This document shows, piece by piece, positions 1-10,017 of a DNA stretch of 35,038 bases. Position numbers and translations under genes: made by a program. The first letter of the stretch is position 1, and each line of letters starts with the position of its first letter. Origin of the DNA: Nemertoderma westbladi (taxonomy: Eukaryota > Xenacoelomorpha > Nemertodermatida > Nemertodermatidae); the NCBI GenBank assembly GCA_032718475.1, contig JAUCBJ010002240.1, forward strand, positions 1 to 35,038. The letters are read 5' to 3'. The notes under the pieces are model-generated. The model searched no databases. It saw only the letters and a program-made list of their open reading frames with translations, and had not been told where the DNA came from.

Positions 1-620
1 CTTATTATTAACATACTGCAGTACTGAGTGACATACTGACATAGGCCTGGCCTACCTGAATAGTGGAATACATAGTACATGGAATACAGGAAGGAATACT
101 GCTGTACTGGAATACTGGAATATACAGATATACCCTGATACCATATACTGATATAGCCTACCAGTATACAGATATCAGGATATACCGGTAGGCTTTACTG
201 CTTTACAGCTACCAGGCTACCGCCTACCGGTACTGCAGTAGGCCTACAGCTATACCATACCTGCCATACTGCCATATACAGATATACTATACTGGCTGAC
301 CAGTACTGCAATACAGCAATAGGTTGGTAGGCCTACTAAAAGCAGAAAGCGTGTATTGCCTATCAGAACATCAGGCGTTACCGGTATCGGTACAGCGTAC
401 AGGCAGACAGGTCAGCCATCAGCAGGTCTGTAGCGTAGGTAGCGGAGTGGAGTGCCGAGCCGAGTGGTTCTGTCATATGTGGTTAAACATTTTATTTAAA
501 TTTAATAGCCCTAACAGCCTAATACTGTAATAGGCCTTCCCGGTACTCCAGTACTCATGGTACTTACCGGTCAGCCGGTACTGTAATAATACTGTAATAC
601 CGGTAGCCTACTCTACTAAC
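1..620. repeat. Satellite-like degenerate repeat DNA, AT-rich
   Basis: The stretch is built from recurring short words: TACTGTAATAC, GATATACC, ACCGGTA and the palindrome TAGGCCTA. They occur in varying order with no fixed period. No convincing ORF is present; the 68-codon frame at 324-530 lacks domains and is probably chance. The word ACTGTAATAC also forms the core of the minisatellite at 4525-5335, so the two may share an origin (inference). Confidence 0.4.
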
Positions 621-922
621 AGACTAATTTCGACCAATTTTATTACATCGTCAGATCGTGCACCTGTTCTCTCCTGCTACTGTGCTAACTGCAGAACTGT
701 GCTATTTTGTATTTGCATCGTCGCGGTTTCGCATAAACATTTCATCGGGTGTTACTTCTTGCCTGTCCTGCTGTCTGCCTGTTTGTTTGGCACTCATTCT
801 ACTGTTCTATAGCTGTATAGTTCAGTAGTTCACTAGTTGGTCGGTCAGTCGGTTATTGCTGTATTGGATCCCTCCCAGAGAAGAAAACCGGTAGGTTACT
901 GGTCTCGGTCTGCTGGTCCTGG

Positions 923-1098
923 TTGGCCTACATAACGAAACGAGTCTACACACACAGATCTTCAGATACCGTACAACTGCGAGCTGATTACGTTCAACTG
1001 TTCATCAAACACCTACCAGATCAGCCTTTGCGCGGAGAAACTGCGGTTGTGGTACACAGTCTACCTACACTCTACACACGGTTCAGTAAAGTGGTAAG
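923..1098 (+). other. Possible coding exon of an unidentified gene
   Basis: A reading frame runs through this stretch and is less AT-rich than its surroundings. It is followed by GGTAAGT at about 1092-1098, a good match to a vertebrate/invertebrate splice donor. The frame encodes about 58 residues with mixed composition and no recognised domain. No clear splice acceptor or initiator ATG is visible upstream; the frame opens with a TTG codon, so the start shown is arbitrary. It could equally be chance coding potential in unique DNA. RNA evidence would be needed to accept it. Confidence 0.15.
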
Positions 1099-1099
1099 T

Positions 1100-2010
1100 T
1101 CGTGTGAAATTTCATAAGACTGCCATAGATTAACATTATTTTAAACAATTTTTGTCTGCATTTTTGTGCACTGCTGCACTGCAAGGCATTTTTGTGTGCT
1201 GCATCAGTCAGTCAGTGCATTGCAGACATTACAGCATTCTGGCATTACTTTCGTGGATTCCCCATCTCACTCAGATCAGGCAATCAGGCTCAGCATCTCC
1301 TGATCTCTGATCTCAGTAATCTCACTCACTGCACAGTACGAGTACACACATGTCAGCATGTTTTTACATTTGGAGATGACTTGGTTCTACCAAACTGCGC
1401 TGCTGTACAGCGCATACTACCCTGCTACCGGTATGCCTGTATGCTGTTTACAGGTTTACGTTCCAGCCGGCTAATTGTCAGCCGGTCCTGGCCTGACTGC
1501 CTGGAGCGAGAGCGTGAAATAGGCTAGTGCAGTTAGTGACTGCTACAAACTTCCGTACTAACGTTACATCTTTTGATCTTTACTGCTTTACAGCTTTAGG
1601 TAATAATTGGTTTGCGTACCCTGGTACCAGTCTACCAGTGGAGGCAATTTTTCACCCTCCAAACAGGGCGTTTTTTATGTATTTTTTCAAGTGAATTTGT
1701 CATTTTACCCATTCCATACCTTTACTGCAATATACAAAACACTTCTATTTTTTTCAGTAATCTGTTATTTATTTTTATCAAAACACAAACAAACATACCT
1801 TGATTAAGCCATTGCATCAATTCAAAATTATAAAAATTGCAATACAAATTCCCAATTATAATTTACAATACTGCAATAAGAATAATAAGAATTAAATCTG
1901 TAAATCAATTTTTTCTATATATACTGATATAGGCCTTCCAGTACAGTATATTCTTAAAACTGCACCAATTCAAAGGTGTGTGTGTGTGTGTGACGTGTGT
2001 AGAGATATGC
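1100..2010. other. Non-coding stretch, no recognised feature
   Basis: Mixed unique DNA. Short frames (for example 1192-1527) have no recognisable domain or splice context. The end is very AT-rich and carries a small (GT)n tract at about 1977-1992. I see no transposon boundary here. Confidence 0.5.
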
Positions 2011-2019
2011 TCTTTATTG

Positions 2020-2450
2020 AATTGGGTATTCAGCCACCAGTCGGCGCAATCCTGAAAAAGCAGCGCGACTGGAATGTGTTATAAAATTCCGACATCCAAC
2101 CCTTATTCTACATAATGGACCGTTGCATAATGGCACGAACTCTGATGGGAATGGGATCAGCGATAGATAATCTTTCAGTCCCCAACGATCCGGCACCGGC
2201 AGTTGCTTCAATTGAGGCTATCAAAAGGCCCCTTCGGTTCTCATGTCGTACCGCAATGAGGAGCACTGAATAGCACTATTCCGGTCCGCCTCGGCTTCAC
2301 ATTGCTAGCAGTTGAACTATGGCGTTGGAACAAGTCAGTTAGAGGAACACGAATTTGAAATTTGCAAGTGCGGCTTGCCCAATCAGAGTTAGAAGCACAT
2401 CTTGCTCAACTGCCCCTTCGAATTTTGCATAAAGATCTTGGCTAATATAA
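2020..2450 (+). pseudogene. Decayed retroelement 3' end with zf-RVT-like cysteine motif
   Basis: Reading the plus strand near 2270-2430 gives a fragment with ICKCGL, then a histidine and LLNCP downstream. This fits the C-x-C-G ... H-x4-C-P pattern found at the C-terminal end of many non-LTR retrotransposon polyproteins, after the RNase H region. Just upstream, a stretch resembling the usual L-F-R-x-R-x-x-H-C segment is present but degraded. At least two in-frame stop codons interrupt it, so it is a pseudogene. An AT-rich tail follows to about 2600. Family assignment rests on this short motif only; the upstream RT domain is not present. Confidence 0.4.
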
Positions 2451-2459
2451 TAAACTAAT

Positions 2460-3437
2460 TATTGTTATGAAGTATAATGTTAATATTAGTATATCAGTTT
2501 GGCAGTTTTTTCCAATCAATCTCTGCCTATTATTAGACTTGCTCTTTCAGTATTTCCTTATTGTTTGTTATTTCTTTGTTACTTTTTTTAAAGTTAATAT
2601 ATAAATATCTATCTATGACTCACGTAGACTAGCCTATACCAACCAGTACTGCAGTATTATATACCCAGGACATTGAGTAAAATCATTGGTACGCAAACCT
2701 GCTTTACATAAGACTACAACGCGAACCTGCATTCTGGCTTTGGTCAGTTGGTCTTGGTAGCCATAGCCATGCAATAAATTCGCAATCAATATTGCACTTC
2801 AGCCAACCGCAAGACTGTATAATAATAATTTTGAATAGTACATTTTCATTGGATGCTTAAGGCTATCATCTAGGGGGGGGGGGGGGGGGGGGGGGGGTAC
2901 GGTGTCTCTGTCTGAGTGATCCCCTGGTCGAACAATGACTGACGGCTTGCACCGAAAATTGATTTAATTTTCACTATTATCTCTGCTCTTATTAACCTCG
3001 CTTTAAGTACCGGTAATGGGAAATTATCTGATGATACTGACATGTGACGTGACATGTAGTGTATATGTAATCAATACAAAACAATATACGCACGGTATAT
3101 ATTATGAACACATATATGTGAAGTGATCTGATATATGTGATAATTCTAAATGACAATGCAGAACTGCTGCAATGAGAAGTCTGATTCAAATAAAAAAATG
3201 GCTTGTTATTGCCTTATTGGATAGAATAGATGCTGTGGACAGCCAATGTCTCTCACACCTGCTCAAGAACACATGACTTGCATACTTGAGAATAGTGATG
3301 AACTAGGTAAGTGCCTGACGCTATGTGACTGGCTCCTCTGTCGCTGTACCTTAGCACACGCTGATCATCATCATCACTAATGTTTAAGATCTTTTATGTT
3401 TATGAGATCCCCGAAGGGATCAAATCAAATCATTGTT
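2460..3437. other. Non-coding stretch apart from the poly-G run
   Basis: AT-rich unique sequence. The minus-strand frames through 2870-3189 arise from the poly-G run (read as poly-proline) and AT-rich DNA and have no domain. No transposon termini recognised. Confidence 0.5.
2873..2897. repeat. Poly-G homopolymer, 25 bp
   Basis: An uninterrupted run of 25 G bases, an outlier in a locally AT-rich background. It could form a G-quadruplex. Its exact length is uncertain because homopolymers are error-prone in sequencing. Confidence 0.9.
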
Positions 3438-3444
3438 TGCATGA

Positions 3445-4070
3445 GGGTCCTACGAATTACCCAAAAAAAACACAATATTACCCAAAAAACACAAAAATAC
3501 ACAAAAAAAACACAAAAAATTACACAAAAACACACAATATTACCCAAAAAACTACCCAAAAAGACAAAAAAAAAATGTTTTTCATAAGCAATGTATCTAC
3601 AATAAGATTTAGATTAATTGTAAGAAGAGTTTCACTTTTCAGTTTTCAATTTTCACTTTTTTCAAAATATTACATTTTGTTCATTTGAAGATTCCTTTAA
3701 TGACCTACTGCCACCGGTTTACCGGTTAGCCGGTAAGCCTACCCACCCAGACTGCCAGACAGCATACAAAATCAGATTTCTTAATTAATGGAAAGGTGGA
3801 AAGGAGCAGGTTACAGTAGCAGGCTTTTCTAACCAAAACAATAAACGATAACCAAAGAACACAGGTTACAGTCTTATTTTTCCAACCCTATACTGCTATA
3901 CCCCTGCTATAGGATATAAATTATTTTTGTCTTTTTGGGTAATATTATGTTTGTTTTGTGTTTTATTGTGTTTTTTTGTGTTTTTTTTGGGTAAATTTTT
4001 GTGTGTTTTTGTATTTCTTTGTGTATTTTTGGGTAATGTTGTGTTTTTTTGGGTAATTCGTAGGACCGTA
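3445..4070. mobile_element. Foldback MITE with long low-complexity terminal inverted repeats
   Basis: The left end reads GGTCCTACGAATTACCC followed by about 110 bp of ACCCAAAAAAACACAA-type sequence (3446 to about 3575). The right end (about 3930-4069) is its reverse complement, ending GGGTAATTCGTAGGACC. The inverted repeats are therefore roughly 125-140 bp and imperfect only in A-run lengths. A 7-bp direct repeat TGCATGA lies on both sides (3438-3444 and 4071-4077), a candidate target-site duplication. The central ~350 bp encodes nothing recognisable, so this is a non-autonomous DNA element. The K/T/N-rich frames inside it are translation of the repeat. Superfamily unassigned; 7-8 bp duplications would allow hAT-like elements. 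Confidence 0.75.
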
Positions 4071-4077
4071 TGCATGA

Positions 4078-4520
4078 CTGTTCCACATCGTTAATCTCTA
4101 CAACAGGTAGACATGCGGATCCATCCATGTTCTGTATCTCCATTCATAGATGCAGACATTTAAGTGTAACCGTAACGAGGTGTCCTTAAAACTAATACAC
4201 CTGCAACTTTCCTCTTTATCATTGTGGTGGTCTGTGTGCTGCGAATGTCTGCAAACCAACATAATATAGAGGTGGTAAGATAAGGTGGAAATAAAACCAA
4301 CCAACTGGTAGTAGAGGTAGAGGACGACACCAATATAATTGATGGACCAAGACTGCTGATGATCTGGGTTTAATGTCGGAAACATTTGGATGGTGCCCAA
4401 AGGAACAATTAACAAACAGCAGCAATTAAAACAAATAAAATAATAAAACAGGTAATATTATTTTCTGTAATGGCAAGCTTTAAGCGTCCAATAAAATTAT
4501 TCAGATTTCAGTCCTTCAGC
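4078..4520. other. Non-coding stretch, no recognised feature
   Basis: Mixed sequence between the foldback element and the minisatellite. Overlapping minus-strand frames of 68-105 codons exist, but they show no domain and no splice context. I cannot support a gene. Confidence 0.4.
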
Positions 4521-4524
4521 ATGG

Positions 4525-5335
4525 ATAGCCTGTGTGTGTAGCAATACTGTAATACAGCTGGAGCGTACCTACCTGTGTGTGTGTGTGTAGCAATACTGTA
4601 ATACAGCTGGAGCGGACCTACCTGTGTATGTGTGTAGCAATACTGTAATACAGCTGGAGCGGACCTACCTGTGTGTGTGTGTGTGTGTAGTGTAGCAATA
4701 CTGTTATACAGCTGGAGCGGACCTACCTGTGTATGTGTGTAGCAATACTGTAATACAGCTGGAACGGACCTACCTGTGTGTGTGTGTGTGTGTGTAGTGT
4801 AGCAATACTGTAATACAGCTGGAGCGGACCTACCTGTGTATGTGTGTAGCAATACTGTAATACAGCTGGAGCGGACCTACCTGTGTGTGTGTGTAGCAAT
4901 ACTGTAATACAGCTGGAGCGGACCTACCTGTGTGTGTGTGTGTGTAGCAATACTGTAATACAGCTGGAGCGAACCTACCTGTGTGTGTGTGTAGCAATAC
5001 TGTAATACAGCTGGAGCGGACCTACCTCGCTACCTGTGTGTGTGTGTGTGTGTAGCAATACAATAATACAGCTGGATACCTGTGTGTGTGTAGCAATACT
5101 GTAATACAGCTGGAGCGGACCTACCTGGGGGTGTGTGTGTGTGTGTAGCAATACTGTAATACAGCTGGAACGGACCTACCTATGTGTGTGTGTAGTAATA
5201 CTGTAATACAGCTGGAGCGGACCTACCCGTGTGTGTTTGTAGCAATACAATAATACAGTTGGAGCGGACCTACCTGTGTGTGTGTGTGTGTGTAGCAATA
5301 CTGTAATACAGCTGGGGCGGACATACCTTCACAAA
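4525..5335. repeat. Minisatellite, about 16 units of ~46-56 bp with internal (TG)n
   Basis: The recurring unit is a (TG)n tract of variable length, then TAGCAATACTGTAATACAGC, then TGGAGCGGACCTACC. I count 16 occurrences of the CAG(C/T)TGG core between 4556 and 5310. Unit length varies mainly through the TG tract; a few units have substitutions (GGAACGG, GGATACC). The minus-strand frame across part of it is an artefact of the repeat. Such arrays are usually polymorphic in copy number. Confidence 0.9.
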
Positions 5336-7430
5336 CAGCTAATATGAATTCCCTGCGATTATAGCCTTGAGACTCCTATGAAACTGTGGGCATACCCGAC
5401 CCGTGCTCCCGTGCTATTGCTATAATAATTATTTAATCTGTATTTAATCGTTATTCTTTAATACATCTCTGCGGTTGGTTGACGTACAATTTATTGCATG
5501 GCAACCAATACATGCTCTAGTCTTACGTCTCTAGGGCAGTGGTCCAGGTACACTACATATTGGGCATATCTAGGTACACCGTACTCCCTACAGCCATGAT
5601 ACAATGTTATGTGTAGGACTATAGTGTATCATTGGTGTATACCATGAAGAACGAAGTCATTGATGAACATCCGAATGAGCTGACCCTCATAATTATTTAC
5701 TTATTTTATAATTATTTGCGATATGCCTACATGTACCCCTTGTTTTGCTTAAATTTTAAACTCCCAAAGGCAAGGAGATTTTATAAAATCGTTTAACATA
5801 AGCATTACACCCACACCATATACCATGGGTTGGTGTATATAATTCTATTTCGCAATAGAATATTTTACATTGATATTTCACGTCTGAAAGGTGGATTCTT
5901 TAAAGAAAAAAATAATATAACCTCAGAAACGTTCTGAAATTATTTTGCCAACAAGACAACCAAAAACCTATTGGGAGCCATTGCTTTTCCTAAGAAATAT
6001 TCTTACCTGCCGAGTACCGCGGACTACTTCAGTGATAAATAAATAACTCGGTCAAACATAGATGACTATTTGTTGTATCATCTTAAACCCAGAACTCGAA
6101 CTTAGACTTTTGGTTGTATCTTGTAACTCATTGTCACCATGGTAACACAAGTTATAAAGATTCAAATAAAGTAATGAGAGTTTTGTTATTGATAAAATTA
6201 GACAATGGGAGATGCAAGAAATGCTTTAAATGAGGTTTTCTCATGTCTGCAATTCTATTAAAGATTTTGATATTTTGAATCTATGTGGCGCCACTAGCAC
6301 TGCCAATAGAGGTATACTGTTTGTAATGTTTATTATCATAAACATAAACAATGTAAATTACCACTTTCATAGCCAAATTAAAATAACTTAACACTCAACT
6401 ACCTAATACCAAGGTCGATTGGGTTGTGAATGAATGAATGCATGATGGTGTATCAGTCTGTTAGTGTTAGTAGCTCTAAATAACATTGATATATTAATTC
6501 ATTAACCAAAACTGACAGTTTGTAGCAGAATTACATGAATATAAAATATATATTTGATATATTTTATAGTTGGCCTATAATATTGTTGAAAATAATTTCT
6601 ATTATATCATGGTTAACATTCAGAATAATAATGAGCACAATTTCCTGGATATGGATGGATGGGCAAGGGTTTATTTATTCAATTGCAAATATATGGCGAA
6701 TAGGTTGAAATGAGAGTAACATGAGCCTTTACATCCAAATAGAACAAAATCTTACCGAACCGGAATAATACTAATATGATAATTAACATCATTGATAATA
6801 AGTGAAATTATCATATTGAGTGAGCATTATCATATTGTCCTATTTTACATTATATATTTAATTAACATCATTGTATATTGGCAGTGGCAGTTTCAAAAAT
6901 AAAATATTAAAATTGTCTATATATACTTCAATCAAAATGTGCACAAGATAAACACCACATTAAAAGCCTTTGTTGCTTCTCCAATAATTCTATCAATCAA
7001 TAACAAACTACAATGATTCAGAACTTCATCATTTAATTTGAATCTCCATAACCCTTTAACCACAGAGACCACAGGATATCTTCCCAAGTTATTTAACAAT
7101 TATGTAATCATAGTGTCTTTCTACTATAATCTCCCCCCTTTAACAGCTATATGCTTCTCCATATTCTATTCACTATATATTTAAAAAACAGTCTATACAA
7201 TCTCTAATCTTTTGAATATTCATTATATAGAGTAAAGAGTTTCTAGAATTACACTCCTCAAAATTACATGTTTTGAGGAACATCATGTGTATGTAGCACT
7301 AACAATCTATTCACTAACAACCCCAGTCTATTATCCAAATTTAGGTTTTGTTTTATGTAGCCTATCCATAGCATAGGTCTGCTCGCTCCTACAGTACATG
7401 TGTAATGTATTGCGACGATTATTTAACGGG
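5336..7430. other. AT-rich non-coding region, no recognised gene
   Basis: About 2.1 kb with no ORF above 60 codons and no recognised domain. Small local repeats occur, such as AATTAACATCATTG at about 6781 and 6858 near several TATCATATTG words, but no element termini can be defined. It could be intronic or intergenic. Confidence 0.5.
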
Positions 7431-7439
7431 TAATGGCTG

Positions 7440-7850
7440 TTTGGGTTAAGGGGAAGGAAGGAAGGATGTGTAGTTGAGTTATAGAGGGGGAGGAAAACCA
7501 TAGTTGGTTGATTGGGGATGGCTGGCTATGTAATGGGAGGGTTTGGGTGCAGTTGGTTGATAGGGGAAGAAAGGCCATGCAATGGGAAGGTTTGGGTGCA
7601 GTTGGGTCATAGGGGAAATAAGACCATCTAATGGGGAGTTTGGGCGCAGTTGGTTTATAGGGGAAGGAAGGCCATGCAATGGGAAGGTTTAGGTGCAGTT
7701 GGGTCATAGGGGAAATAAGACCATCTAATGGGGAAGTTTGGGCGCAGTTGGTTGATAGGGGAAGAAAGGCCATGCAATGGGAAGGTTTGGGTGCAGTTGG
7801 GTGATGGGAAGGGATACCATGTAATGGGAACGTTTGGGTACATTAAGTGG
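7440..7850. repeat. Minisatellite with a ~97-bp two-monomer higher-order unit
   Basis: Monomers of ~49 bp alternate between two types. Type 1 contains GGCCATGCAATGGGAAGG; type 2 contains GACCATCTAATGGGGA. Both are followed by TTTGGG(T/C)GCAGTTGG. The type 1 start recurs at 7573, 7670 and 7768, giving a 97-98 bp dimer period. Edge units are more diverged (near 7450-7530 and 7800-7850). The minus-strand proline-rich frames (7423-7843) are translations of the repeat and not genes. Confidence 0.85.
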
Positions 7851-7894
7851 TGATTATCAGGCCAGGTTATGGGTATCCCTGACCTGTGGATCCA

Positions 7895-8985
7895 TAATTA
7901 AATGTACAATGTTGCCAGTGTAAACAGGGTGCAGGCAAGTGTAAAATATGTTCTTGCACAAAGGCAGGAGTCAGTCAATTGTACAACGTGCCCACCACAC
8001 AATATAGCCAGTGTTGTAATCAGGCTTTGGAACGTTTTTCTATCGATCGTTGGATCTTGATCATGATTGGGATCAGGATTGTCTGACAACTTCTATTCCT
8101 GTCTTTTCATGGCAACAGAAATCATATTCACCTCGTTCTTTCTTCTTCGTCATCTTCTCGTATGGAAGAAGGGGTGCATGAGAAATGCAATCCTTCCTAA
8201 CAGTTCCAGTTGAAGCAATTCGGATTTCAGAAAGATGCTTCATCAAATTATAGGAAGTAAAGAAATTGTCGAAATAGAGTCAATGCCTCTGAGGCTCCTC
8301 GAGAATTCCAGCTAGTGATGTAACTACTTGATGACCCAATCCAAATTTAGGAGTAGTTGAGTGAACTGGCTCAAGATCTTTAACAAGATCTGGTTTGTTT
8401 CTTTTTGGGCCTAGTAATTTGATCACCAACATTTTGAACAGAAATTCCTGAAACTGATTCACTTCCTGAAGCTGGTTTGAGGCTACTCTTTCCCTGGTAG
8501 ATTTGAACTTGGTAAGGGTAACCTGTTGATGATGCTATAACCCATAGTTTGAATCCCAATAATATTGGCTTTCCCCTTATAAACTGCTTACAAGGGTGAT
8601 GTCTGTAATATGGAAGCATACTTTCATCAATACTTACATCATTGTGGAACATACAAAATCCCTTCAGAATCCCTTCGGTTTCCCTTCAGAACATCATAAA
8701 TTGGTTGAACCTTGGCCATATGTTCTGGTCCTAATTTTGTATTGTCACACATGCAAATATGATATAATTTCAGAAAATTGATTTCTCCGCATTGCAGATC
8801 TTACAATGTCATACCACAGATCCTCATCCAGTGGCCAGTAGTGTCGAAGATTAGAACATTTATTATAGCCAGACAACGCTAGAATTCTACAAAATGCCAA
8901 CAAACCAGATCTATTGAGTTGAAAAGACTGATCATTCTTACCACGAGCATAATTAACACTGTTACTAACAATATGGTCAATAATC
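7895..8985 (-). pseudogene. piggyBac-type transposase pseudogene (DDE_Tnp_1_7, PGBD-like)
   Basis: Reading the minus strand from about 8985, consecutive frames give pieces of a piggyBac transposase in the correct order. First comes SGLLAFCRILALSGYNK with HYWPLDEDLW and ISYLHV (8910-8748). Then CDNTKLG with MAKVQPIYDVL (8748-8639), then SIDESMLPYY, KQFIRGKP and YPYQVQIYQGK (8652-8470). These are followed by LYFDNFFTS with ASTGTVRKD and HAPLLP (8278-8160), and a VPKP piece near 8030. The aspartates in DESM and FDNFFTS are two of the family's catalytic DDD residues; the third region (GGVD-like, about 8000) is scrambled. At least three frameshifts and several stops make it non-functional. It encoded a cut-and-paste transposase acting on TTAA targets (family knowledge). 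Terminal inverted repeats were not identified. Confidence 0.8.
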
Positions 8986-9024
8986 TGGAGCTGGACCGAT
9001 CATTTTACTGCACTAGGTATTGTT

Positions 9025-9210
9025 ACTTATTGATTCTTCAATTTGACCGTTTATTTGTTACTTTATTGATTCTTCGATTCGACTGTTCGCGTTTATTTGA
9101 TCTTTATTGATTCCTCGATTCGACCATTCATTTGCTCCTTTATTGATTCTTCGATTCGACTGTTCGCGTTCATTTGATCTTAATTGATTATTCGATTTGA
9201 CCATCAAATT
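9025..9210 (+). repeat. Tandem repeat of alternating ~36-41 bp monomers, probably in the LINE copy A 5' region
   Basis: Five monomers start with T(T/A)ATTGATT(C/A)(T/C)TC(G/A)ATT. They alternate between a version containing GACTGTTCGCGTTTATTTGATC and one containing GACC(G/A)TT(T/C)ATTTG, giving a dimer of about 77 bp. The array immediately precedes the probable ORF1 and ORF2 remnants of LINE copy A. Tandem monomers in a LINE 5' UTR can act as promoters (known for mouse L1); that role here is inference. Confidence 0.6.
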
Positions 9211-9226
9211 ACATTATTCACCGAGA

Positions 9227-9623
9227 ATGGGTAAACATCAACAGTGTTTTAACTGTTCCTATTGCCATGGGCAATATTTACCGAAGCGGCATAAAGTGTC
9301 AACATGTCCGCTTAACTTCTTAACGAACACATATATGAGTTCGGCCATGGCCATGGCCATGGAGTTTCTACACCGCCATTGGTGATGGTTAGAAGCCAGA
9401 CTCCTGAAGTGCTGAAGGAATGCCAGATTCCTGATATAATGGTGACTTCTCCATCCTACGCCGACGCGGTGAGATCACCTCCACGTAATACATATGTCCG
9501 CCGCCACAACCAACCCCAGTCGCCAATTCAACGCGTTGGTTCCGCGAGGTGGCGGACGATCTCCAGTCAGGTCAGGTATTCTAGGTCATTGATCAAGAAA
9601 ACTAGCCACCTCCATGCAGCATA
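9227..9623 (+). pseudogene. Possible LINE ORF1 remnant with cysteine cluster
   Basis: A frame starting at the ATG at 9227 gives MGKHQQCFNCSYCHGQYL followed by another cysteine (9227-9385). It contains a C-x2-C-x2-C cluster of the kind seen in nucleic-acid-binding ORF1 proteins. It ends shortly after a run of CCATGG repeats (9346-9361). A second frame (9379-9623) continues with SYADAVRSPPRN and a basic, proline-rich tail. The two look like one ORF split by a frameshift at the CCATGG repeat. Position, just upstream of the endonuclease frame of LINE copy A, supports ORF1. There is no clear homology, so this assignment is an inference. Confidence 0.35.
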
Positions 9624-9743
9624 AAGGAGGTGCCACCTGTAGCTGCATAGACCCCTTACTAGGGCAAATCTGGTCCTGTAACTAGGACCCCCTTCGTTCT
9701 GGGATAAGGACGCCCTTGGTCCTGGATTAAGGACCCATATACT

Positions 9744-9975
9744 TGGCTGCAGGGGTATATGGCCTGGCCAGGCAGATAGTGATCTACCAATGGCTGGTCA
9801 GGAGTAGAGTGTTCTCATGTCCACTCTGAGTGCACTTCACTGCGACCTGCACCTGGCAGCAGGGGTACAGGGCATGACCCAGCAGATGAGCTGCACAGCC
9901 AATGGTGGGTCATGTGCGCGAGAGTAGATATGGGTGATGGGCCTCATATCTGACTCCACTGCGACACCCACCCTG
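9744..9975 (+). repeat. Diverged ~115-bp tandem duplication upstream of the LINE ORF2
   Basis: Two adjacent blocks share the same order of words: GGC(T/A)GCAGGGGTA, GCAGAT, CCAATGG, GGTCA, CTC and CACTGCGAC. Block one spans about 9744-9851 and block two about 9857-9975. They are clearly diverged. Located between the ORF1-like and ORF2 remnants of LINE copy A. Confidence 0.5.
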
Positions 9976-10017
9976 TGGAATGGCAAACCAGGGTATGGTA
10001 TTTGCCCCGAGAGCTGA

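Noticed and set aside
3380-3688. Lys/Thr/Asn-rich ORF of 102 codons
   Set aside because: It is translation of the A/C-rich arm of the foldback element, with no domain.
4508-4852. Minus-strand ORF with repeated THTHTHTGRSAPAVLQYCYT-like units
   Set aside because: It is the minisatellite read through; the TG tracts give His-Thr repeats.
4525-5335. Could be a CRISPR array
   Set aside because: Units are adjacent repeats without unique spacers, in a eukaryotic context.
7423-7843. Proline-rich minus-strand ORFs
   Set aside because: They follow the 49-bp monomers and have no start context or domain.
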